Source of the DNA: Rhizobium sophorae
GTDB taxonomy: Bacteria > Pseudomonadota > Alphaproteobacteria > Rhizobiales > Rhizobiaceae
Length of the DNA stretch: 64,000 bases
NCBI RefSeq assembly: GCF_013087515.1
Contig: NZ_JABFCN010000049.1
Span: 1-64,000 of the forward strand
Direction: 5' to 3'
Shown: positions 58,362 to 64,000 of the stretch, in pieces
How positions within the stretch are numbered: the first letter of the stretch is position 1
How the letters are laid out: each line of letters begins with the position of its first letter
The notes under the pieces: model-generated
The model's database searches: none
What the model saw: the letters and a program-made list of their open reading frames with translations, nothing else
What the model was told of the DNA's origin: nothing
Position numbers and translations under genes: made by a program

Positions 58362-58898
58362 ATGACGCCGAGCAAAAAAAGCAGGAAGCCTCGACCGGAC
58401 AAGTCCCAGCCACTGCTGCGGCAGCTCGCTGCTGTTCCTGAAACGCTGTTCGCCGGTGCATTCCGTCAACAATACGGCGCACTTTGCTTCCGCCCCGGCA
58501 ATGCCGGATCCGAGGTTGAAATCCTGGTGATCACATCTCGCGAGAGCGCACGCTGGGTCATCCCGAAAGGATGGCCGATGAAAGGGAAAAAGCCTTTCGA
58601 AGCAGCAGCAATCGAGGCCTGGGAGGAGGCAGGCGTGCGCGGGATGGTGAAGAAGAAACCGGTTGGGCGCTATACCTATCTGAAAGAACTCGACAATGGC
58701 GATGTGGCGCCCTGTATCGTCGACATGTTTCAGATTGAAGTCACGGAAATCAGCGGCGACTTCAAGGAGCGGGGTCAGCGTATTCTCGAATGGGTCAGCC
58801 CGGATGAAGCGGCAAGACGCGTTCGAGAGATCGAACTCAAGTCGCTGCTCGTCCAATTTGATGCGCACGGCCGCAAGAAGAAACGCGATCGCGGTTGA
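58362..58898 (+). CDS. Nudix hydrolase
   Basis: 178 aa. After a basic N-terminus (TPSKKSRKPRPDKS) comes a Nudix fold: YGALCFRP, VLVITSRESARWVIPKGWPMKGKKPFEAAAIEAWEEAGV (Nudix box region near residues 68-95) and LEWVSPDEAARRV. The box ends EAWEEAGV, but the Arg of the usual REUXEE motif is Ile here. The WVIPKGW segment is like that of diphosphoinositol-polyphosphate or Ap4A hydrolases. It lies divergent from pit across a Pho box, hinting at a role in phosphate metabolism. Substrate unknown. Confidence 0.88.
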   Translation: MTPSKKSRKPRPDKSQPLLRQLAAVPETLFAGAFRQQYGALCFRPGNAGSEVEILVITSRESARWVIPKGWPMKGKKPFEAAAIEAWEEAGVRGMVKKKPVGRYTYLKELDNGDVAPCIVDMFQIEVTEISGDFKERGQRILEWVSPDEAARRVREIELKSLLVQFDAHGRKKKRDRG

Positions 58899-58905
58899 CC
58901 ACGGG

Positions 58906-58991
58906 CTTTTTCGCCGACGCGTTACAGCGGCGCGCGTCTTTTTAGGGAATTATGCGATAAGCGTTTGATCCCGAAAACCACTTTCCGCCCC
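58906..58991. repeat. Degenerate intergenic repeat sequence
   Basis: The spacer contains GTTACAGCGGCGCGCGTCTTT, which resembles part of the hairpin repeat at 14378-14454, followed by a TTTGATCCCGAAAACCACTTT stretch. From memory the latter resembles a sequence often seen in rhizobial intergenic regions. No gene is present. Assignment is by recollection only. Confidence 0.3.
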
Positions 58992-59903
58992 CTATCGCTC
59001 GAATGGTTCGCCGAGAGAAGCGACACCGTTCAGTTTCAGCAGGCGACGGTCGGCGGAGATGATGCCGAGCACGATGATCGTGACAAGATATGGCAGGCTC
59101 GAGAGCAGTTGCGAGGGAACGTCCAGTCCGGTTGCCTGGGCTGCAAGCCCCATCAGCGAGACCGCCCCGAAAAGGCAGGCGCCGAGGAAGATACGACCGG
59201 TGAGCCAAGTCCCGAAGACGACGAGGGCGATGGCGATCCAACCGCGCCCGGCGATCATCCCGTCGGCCCAGAGTGGTGTATAGACCACCGACGCATAGGC
59301 GCCGGCGAAGCCGGCCATCGCACCGCCGAAGGCGATGGCGAGGACGCGGACTGTGATTACCGAATAGCCGATGGCATGCGCGGCTTTCGGGTTCTCGCCG
59401 ACGGCGCGAACGATGAGGCCAAGCTTCGTGTAGGCAAACATCGCCCAGAGGGCGAGGGTCGCGGCGAGCGAAATCCACACGACGATGTCCTGGACGAAAA
59501 GGCGGCCGATAACCGGCAGGTCCGAAAGCCCGGGAAGGGCAAGCTTCGGAAGTCCTCTGACCGTGAGGCTTTCATAGGTCTTGCCGAAAAGCGCGGAGAG
59601 GCCCTGGCCGAGAATGCCGATGGCAAGGCCCGCCGCCACCTGGTTTGCCCGGAATCCCAACGTGACGAAGGCGAAGAGCAGGGAAAGGGCAGCGCTGCCG
59701 AGCCCCGCGGCGACGAAGCCCAGCAGATGTCCGCCGCCTTGGTAGACGATAATGAAGGCGAGCACGGCACCGAAAGCCATCAATCCCTCGACCCCGAGGT
59801 TGAGGACGCCGGCGCGCTCGGCCACCAGTTCGCCGAGGGCTGCCAGAAGAAACGGTGTCGCAGCCGCGAGCATGCCGGCAAGAATGAACTCGATCGCGTT
59901 CAT
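58992..59903 (-). CDS. BMP-type nucleoside/purine ABC transporter permease (second subunit)
   Basis: 303 aa, BPD_transp_2 family, about eight helices starting FILAGMLAAATPFLLAALGELVAERAGVLNLGVEGLMAFGAV, a very conserved start for the second permease of BmpA-type systems. The VGENPKAAHAIGYSVITVRVLAIAFGGAMAGFAGAY loop contacts the ATPase. The ATG at 59903 overlaps the first permease's stop by 4 bp (ATGA) and has CGGAG upstream; the longer frame to 59933 is unlikely. Last gene of the operon. Confidence 0.92.
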   Translation of the reverse strand: MNAIEFILAGMLAAATPFLLAALGELVAERAGVLNLGVEGLMAFGAVLAFIIVYQGGGHLLGFVAAGLGSAALSLLFAFVTLGFRANQVAAGLAIGILGQGLSALFGKTYESLTVRGLPKLALPGLSDLPVIGRLFVQDIVVWISLAATLALWAMFAYTKLGLIVRAVGENPKAAHAIGYSVITVRVLAIAFGGAMAGFAGAYASVVYTPLWADGMIAGRGWIAIALVVFGTWLTGRIFLGACLFGAVSLMGLAAQATGLDVPSQLLSSLPYLVTIIVLGIISADRRLLKLNGVASLGEPFER

Positions 59904-61000
59904 GATGGGCTCCGATGGGCGGTGCGTCGCCATTCAAGGCGATAGCGCACGAAAGCGACGGCGATCAAGTAAGCGAGCAGCAGACTGCCCTGGAAGACGC
60001 GGACGGCGGCGATCGGCAGGTTGGCCGAGACCATGGCATTGTCGCCACCGATATAGATGACCGCCATAACCAGCGCTGAGATCACGATGCCGATCGGATG
60101 TAGGCCGCCGAGATAGGCGACGATGATGGCTGCATAGCCATAGCCGCTCGCGACCGAACGCTGCAACTGGCCGAGCGGGCCTGCAACTTCGGCAGCACCG
60201 GCAAGACCGGCCGCAAAACCGCCGATCAGCAGCGAAAGCCAGATCGCCCAACCTTCCTTGAAGCCGGCATAGCCCGCAGCCCGCGGCGCCAGACCGCCGA
60301 CCTGGAGCTTGTAGCCGATGAAGCTCCTCTGCATGAAGACCCAGGCCGCAACCGACAAAGCGAGCGTGATGAGGAATGAGACGTTGACGCGGGTACCGGC
60401 GATCAGGGTCGGTACCATCGCATCATACTGAAACATCACCGACTGGGGGAAGTTGAAGCCATTCGGATCCTTCCACGGGCCGAGCAGCAGATAGTTCAGC
60501 AGCTGCGCCGCAACGAGGCTCAGCATCAGCGAAACGAGGATCTCGTTGGCGTTGAGGCGCACGCGCCAGAAAGCGGTGAGAGAAGCCCAAAGTGCGCCGC
60601 CGATTGCGCCGAGCAGCAGCATTGCCGGCCAGATCCACTGGCCCGTCGCCTGGGGAAACCAGACCGGAATGGCAGAGGCGAAGATCGCGCCAAGAATGAA
60701 CTGGCCTTCGGCGCCGATGTTGAAGACCTTGGCGCGAAAGCCGATCGCCAGTCCTTGGGCGATGAGAAGGAGCGGGCCTGCCTTCAAAAGCACTTCCGAA
60801 AATGACGCCCAGGAGAGGAAAGGCTCGAAAAGCATCGCATAGACAACCGCGACAGGGTCGCGGCCCATCAAAACGTAGAGGCCGAGATTAAGTGCGATCG
60901 CTCCCCCCAGCGCTACGACAGGCGCGCGCAGGGCCGCGGCAAGCGAGGCGCGCTCCCGGCGGACCAGGGTGGGAACGAAAGCAAGGGACCAAGCGCGCAT
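59900..61000 (-). CDS. BMP-type nucleoside/purine ABC transporter permease (first subunit)
   Basis: 366 aa, BPD_transp_2 family. An N-terminal cytoplasmic stretch of about 30 residues precedes APVVALGGAIALNLGLYVLMGRDPVAVVYAML. Conserved blocks are LLLIAQGLAIGFRAKVFNIGAEGQFILGAI and LRVNANEILVSLMLSLVAAQLLNYLL-type sequence, with GYGYAAIIVAYLGGLHPIGIVISALV near the C-terminus. The start shares one base with the ATPase stop (TAATG), so translation is coupled. Confidence 0.92.
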   Translation of the reverse strand: MRAWSLAFVPTLVRRERASLAAALRAPVVALGGAIALNLGLYVLMGRDPVAVVYAMLFEPFLSWASFSEVLLKAGPLLLIAQGLAIGFRAKVFNIGAEGQFILGAIFASAIPVWFPQATGQWIWPAMLLLGAIGGALWASLTAFWRVRLNANEILVSLMLSLVAAQLLNYLLLGPWKDPNGFNFPQSVMFQYDAMVPTLIAGTRVNVSFLITLALSVAAWVFMQRSFIGYKLQVGGLAPRAAGYAGFKEGWAIWLSLLIGGFAAGLAGAAEVAGPLGQLQRSVASGYGYAAIIVAYLGGLHPIGIVISALVMAVIYIGGDNAMVSANLPIAAVRVFQGSLLLAYLIAVAFVRYRLEWRRTAHRSPS

Positions 61001-62520
61001 TACTGGACTTTCTCAGGCGAGGCTTGTGCCCCGATCATGTATCGGCCGATCTCTTCGGGTTTCGTGTCCCGCGTTGCGAGCGGCGGGCTGAGCCGGCCGT
61101 GATGCAGCACCTGGATGGAATCGCAGAGTTCGAACAGTTCTTCGAGCTCCTCGGAAATGACGAGAATCGCCATGCCCTGATTGCGCAATGCGACCAGACG
61201 GCTGCGGATGGCGGATGCAGCGCCGATATCGACGCCCCAGGTCGGCTGCGCCAGGAAAAGCAATTTGGGAGACAGCATGATTTCGCGGCCAACGATGAAC
61301 TTCTGCAGATTGCCGCCCGATAGTGTGCCGGCTTCCGCCTCCGGGCCGGGTGTGCGCACATCGTACTGATGGATACAATCATCGGTGAACGCCAACGCCC
61401 GCGACCTGTCGACGAGACCGTGGCGCAAAAGCTTGAGCGGATGGGCCGTCAGCAGGCTGTTGAGGACGAGCGACATTTCGGGCACGGCGCCGCGTCCGAG
61501 CCGGTCTTCCGGAACGAAGGCAAATCCGAGCGTCCGCCGCGTGGCGGCGTCGAGCCTGCCGACATCCATTCCCATCATGTAGATCCGATCGCGCTGGTCG
61601 CGCCCCAGCAGCGTCTCACCTGAAATCAACGCGGCAAGCTCGCTTTGACCGTTGCCCGAAATTCCGGCTATCCCGAGGATTTCGCCGGCACGAACTTCCA
61701 GGCTGATGCCAGAGAGCGGCACCGCGAAGGGATCGTCGGGCTGATGGTCCATACCGATAATCTCCAGCCGCTTTTCCCCGCCAGACAGTGGCAGCGCCGA
61801 CATCGGCGCCGGCATGTCATGGCCGATCATCATGCGGGCGAGGTCATGGGCATCATGTTCACGCGGGTCGACATCCCCGGTCACGCGTCCGCCGCGCAGG
61901 ATCGTCGCCCGGTCGCAGATCGCACGGATTTCTTCGAGCTTGTGGGAGATCAACAGGATGGAAACGCCGCCGTCGCGCAGCCGTCGCAGCGTGTCGAAGA
62001 GCTTCTCCACCAGTTGCGGCGGCAGGACGGAGGTGGGCTCGTCCAGGATCAGCAGCTTCGGATTGGTCATCAGGCTTCGGATGATCTCCACCCGTTGCCG
62101 CTCGCCGACGGACAGCGCATGCACATGGGCGAGCGGGTCGACCTCAAGACCGAATTCCCGTCCAAGCGTCCGAATGCGTTCCTTGAGCTCAGCCTTGCGG
62201 CCCGGCACGACCAGCCGAATATTCTCCAGGACGGTCAGTGTCTCGAACAGCGAGAAATGCTGGAAGACCATGCCGATGCCATTGCGCCTCGCCTCGGCGG
62301 GGGAGGCGAGGCGCAAAGGGTTTCCTTCCCAGATGACCTCTCCGTCGTCCGGTTGCTCGACGCCGTAAATCAGTTTCATCAGCGTCGATTTTCCCGCCCC
62401 GTTTTCCCCGAGGATCGCATGGATCGATTGCGGCGCCACGTCCAGATCGATGGCCTGATTGGCATGGATTTGGCCATAGCTCTTCGAAATGCCGCGCAGC
62501 GACAGGAGCGGGGTGGTCAT
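61000..62520 (-). CDS. BMP-type nucleoside/purine ABC transporter ATP-binding protein
   Basis: 506 aa with two nucleotide-binding domains. Domain 1: GENGAGKST near residue 39, QHFSLFETLTVLENI, LSVGERQRVEIIRSLMTNPKLLILDEPTSVLPP (the LSVGERQRVEI signature is specific to this subgroup). Domain 2: GISGNGQSELA in place of a standard P-loop, LSGGNLQKFIVGREI and LFLAQPTWGVDIGA. Stop and start are tightly packed with neighbours. It energises the two following permeases. Confidence 0.93.
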   Translation of the reverse strand: MTTPLLSLRGISKSYGQIHANQAIDLDVAPQSIHAILGENGAGKSTLMKLIYGVEQPDDGEVIWEGNPLRLASPAEARRNGIGMVFQHFSLFETLTVLENIRLVVPGRKAELKERIRTLGREFGLEVDPLAHVHALSVGERQRVEIIRSLMTNPKLLILDEPTSVLPPQLVEKLFDTLRRLRDGGVSILLISHKLEEIRAICDRATILRGGRVTGDVDPREHDAHDLARMMIGHDMPAPMSALPLSGGEKRLEIIGMDHQPDDPFAVPLSGISLEVRAGEILGIAGISGNGQSELAALISGETLLGRDQRDRIYMMGMDVGRLDAATRRTLGFAFVPEDRLGRGAVPEMSLVLNSLLTAHPLKLLRHGLVDRSRALAFTDDCIHQYDVRTPGPEAEAGTLSGGNLQKFIVGREIMLSPKLLFLAQPTWGVDIGAASAIRSRLVALRNQGMAILVISEELEELFELCDSIQVLHHGRLSPPLATRDTKPEEIGRYMIGAQASPEKVQ

Positions 62521-62523
62521 GAC

Positions 62524-63621
62524 TTATTTCGGCAGCGGCGTGGACACGCCCTTGACGTGCCAATTCATGGCGATGATCTCGGGGTCGGCCATGGTCGCAC
62601 CCGATGCGACAGCTTCGCTGCCGTCGGCCTTGGCGATCGGCCCGGTGAAGGGCGAGAAGCTGCCGTCGGCGATCTTTACCTCGATCTCCTTGATCTTGGT
62701 CATCACGTCAGCCGGAATATCAGGATTCCAGTCGACCACTTCGACGACCTTGTCGGCGACGCCGAGGAACGCATTGGCGCCCTTGAACGTGCCGGCGAGA
62801 TGGGCATCGACCGAAGCCTTGAAGAACGGCGACCAGTCCGTCGCGATGCAGCCGAGATAGGTTTTGGGCGCATATTTCTTCATCGAGGAATTGAGGTTGA
62901 AGGCGTAGACGCCGGCTTCCTCACAGGCGGAGATCACAGACGGCGTGTCCTGGGCGTTGGAGAAGATCACGTCGCACTTCTGCGCGATCAGGGCCTTGGC
63001 GGCTTCCTGCTCCTTGGCCGGATCGAACCATGAGTTCACCCAGACCACCGAGACCTCGATATCGGGTTTGACGGCCTGGGCGCCGAGCGTAAAGGCGTTG
63101 ATCGAGGTAATGAGCTCAGGGATGGCAAAGGCGGAGACAGAGCCGAGCTTGCCGGTCTTGGAAAGTGCTGCCGCAGCCATGCCGAGCAGATAGGTACCCT
63201 GGAAATACTTGGCGGCAAAGGGCGAGAAGTTCGGCGCGACCTGGAAGCCGGAGGCGTGCAGAACCGTGACGCTTGGATCTCGGCGGGCGATCTGCAAGGC
63301 ACCGTTCTGATAACCGAAAGAGCCAGCAACCAGGAACTTGTTTCCGTCGGCGACGGTCTTATTCATGATGCGGTCGGCGTCCGGGCCTTCGGCGATATTC
63401 TCAAGCACGGTGACCTTCACCTTGTCGCCGTAAGCGGCCTTGATCGGCTCGAGGCCGGCGGCAAGTGCGTGCCCCCAGCCAACGTCGCCGACGGGCGAGG
63501 GGATTACCAGCGTGATGCCGAGTGGCTCGTCGGCGGCAAAAGCAAGCCGGCTGCCGAGCGCACCGGCAAGGCCGGTGGCGGCAGCGGCCGTCATCAGGTT
63601 TCTGCGGGTCAGTTTGGTCAT
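62524..63621 (-). CDS. BMP-family ABC transporter substrate-binding protein
   Basis: 365 aa BmpA/PnrA-like periplasmic protein. The signal sequence has a twin arginine (TRRNLMTAAAATGLAGALG). The binding protein proper shows LVIPSPVGDVGWGHALAAGLEPIKAAYGDKVKV, FLVAGSFGYQNGALQIA, QKCDVIFSNAQDTPSVISACEEAGVYAFNLNSSM and a C-terminal KGVSTPLPK. Related proteins bind purine nucleosides or related bases. The ATG at 63621 starts the signal peptide; the longer frame overlaps the upstream gene. The amidohydrolase just ahead suggests a purine-like ligand. Confidence 0.92.
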   Translation of the reverse strand: MTKLTRRNLMTAAAATGLAGALGSRLAFAADEPLGITLVIPSPVGDVGWGHALAAGLEPIKAAYGDKVKVTVLENIAEGPDADRIMNKTVADGNKFLVAGSFGYQNGALQIARRDPSVTVLHASGFQVAPNFSPFAAKYFQGTYLLGMAAAALSKTGKLGSVSAFAIPELITSINAFTLGAQAVKPDIEVSVVWVNSWFDPAKEQEAAKALIAQKCDVIFSNAQDTPSVISACEEAGVYAFNLNSSMKKYAPKTYLGCIATDWSPFFKASVDAHLAGTFKGANAFLGVADKVVEVVDWNPDIPADVMTKIKEIEVKIADGSFSPFTGPIAKADGSEAVASGATMADPEIIAMNWHVKGVSTPLPK

Positions 63622-63646
63622 GGTCTCAGTTCCCTCTTTTGGTTTT

Positions 63647-64000
63647 TTAAAATTCCACGGTGGATAGTGCGGCCTCGGCATCGGCAGCCAGCTTGGCCTC
63701 GTCCAGCCCGGGAAATTCGCCCTTCTGCCAGACGACGCGGCCATTGATCATCGTCATATCGGTCGCCATACCGATGCCGACGCGGGCAATCAGGCTCAGC
63801 GGATCGTGGCGCGTGCCGACATAATCCATGCGCCGAGTGTCGATCGCAAACAGGTCGGCGGCCATGCCGGGCGCCAGCCGGCCGACATCGCGCCGGCCGA
63901 GCAGACTGGCACCCCCTGTCGTGCCGTAGCCGAGGAAATCGACCGGCGGCGGCACAGGATGGGCACGGCTGGAGGCGACGAGGCACTGCAGCATGTAGGC
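63647..64000 (-). CDS. Amidohydrolase family protein, C-terminal part (cut by window edge)
   Basis: About 117 C-terminal residues are visible; the frame runs off the right edge, so the Met at 63994 is internal. The block GYGTTGGASLLGRRDVGRLAPGMAADLFAID is the standard end of the metallo-dependent amidohydrolase fold of the guanine/8-oxoguanine deaminase, hydroxydechloroatrazine hydrolase and cytosine deaminase group. MINGRVVWQKGEFPGLDE is the final strand. The metal-binding part is outside the window. It is 25 bp ahead of the BMP-type importer on the same strand, which fits deamination of an imported purine. Confidence 0.82.
   Translation of the reverse strand, partial: AYMLQCLVASSRAHPVPPPVDFLGYGTTGGASLLGRRDVGRLAPGMAADLFAIDTRRMDYVGTRHDPLSLIARVGIGMATDMTMINGRVVWQKGEFPGLDEAKLAADAEAALSTVEF

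Noticed and set aside
1..64000. Search for CRISPR arrays, transposases, tRNA or rRNA genes, and origin or partition genes
   Set aside because: No regularly spaced repeats, transposase motifs, RNA-gene sequences or RepABC-type proteins were recognised in the window.

Overview
The window looks like an accessory replicon (megaplasmid or chromid) or an accessory chromosomal region of a Rhizobium-like alphaproteobacterium. This rests on high GC, dense codirectional operons, many high-affinity ABC importers, a RirA-type iron operator (TGA-N9-TCA), an orfA-pit phosphate locus with a Pho box, and intergenic hairpin repeats of a kind I recall from rhizobia. No replication, conjugation, transposon, rRNA, tRNA or CRISPR feature was seen. 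The species assignment is inference.

Layout. (1) 251-5487, minus: an organosulfur operon with binding protein, permease, ATPase and two flavin-dependent monooxygenases, preceded by an inverted repeat. (2) 5672-16688: a sugar-acid module. A ribose-type ABC importer (9940-6236) and a small alpha-beta barrel protein end at a terminator. Then come the idnO-like, gntK and 3-hydroxyisobutyrate-dehydrogenase-like genes (minus), a D-2-hydroxyacid dehydrogenase and idnD-like gene (plus), a LacI regulator and an SMP-30 lactonase. Four copies of one palindrome (core TGTTATC|GATAACA) precede these units, which suggests one regulon for L-idonate, ketogluconate or ketogulonate feeding into 6-phosphogluconate. 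(3) 16724-17617: an RpiR regulator with its own near-palindrome. (4) 17704-24192: siderophore import, with a TonB receptor divergent from a four-gene FecBCDE-type operon and an IRO box on each side. (5) 24266-26913: an ECF sigma factor translationally coupled to a membrane-anchored von Willebrand A protein.

(6) 27138-32566: an HSL-family hydrolase, a CocE/NonD hydrolase with a peptide-type binding protein, and a divergent HTH regulator. (7) 32626-45404: a long minus-strand block for carnitine or gamma-butyrobetaine catabolism (BKACE, carnitine dehydrogenase-thioesterase fusion, acyl-CoA dehydrogenase, NDP-forming CoA ligase, enoyl-CoA hydratase) running into a complete Dpp-like ABC importer, with a divergent GlxA/CdhR-type regulator. 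(8) 45379-48911: a LysR regulator, a divergent EamA exporter and a zinc formaldehyde dehydrogenase. (9) 48986-52943: an orphan amino-acid binding protein divergent from a GGDEF-EAL protein, then an isochorismatase-family hydrolase. (10) 53076-56147: a nitrate-type ABC importer with an exact sigma-54 promoter match and a long leader. (11) 56617-58898: Pit and its DUF47 partner, a Pho box and a Nudix hydrolase. (12) 58992-64000: a BMP-family nucleoside/purine ABC importer behind an amidohydrolase cut by the window edge.

The region is almost wholly nutrient scavenging: S, Fe, P, N, sugar acids, quaternary amines and purines, each with a recognisable local regulator or operator. All functional names come from reading motifs and recalled family knowledge. 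No database search was run.
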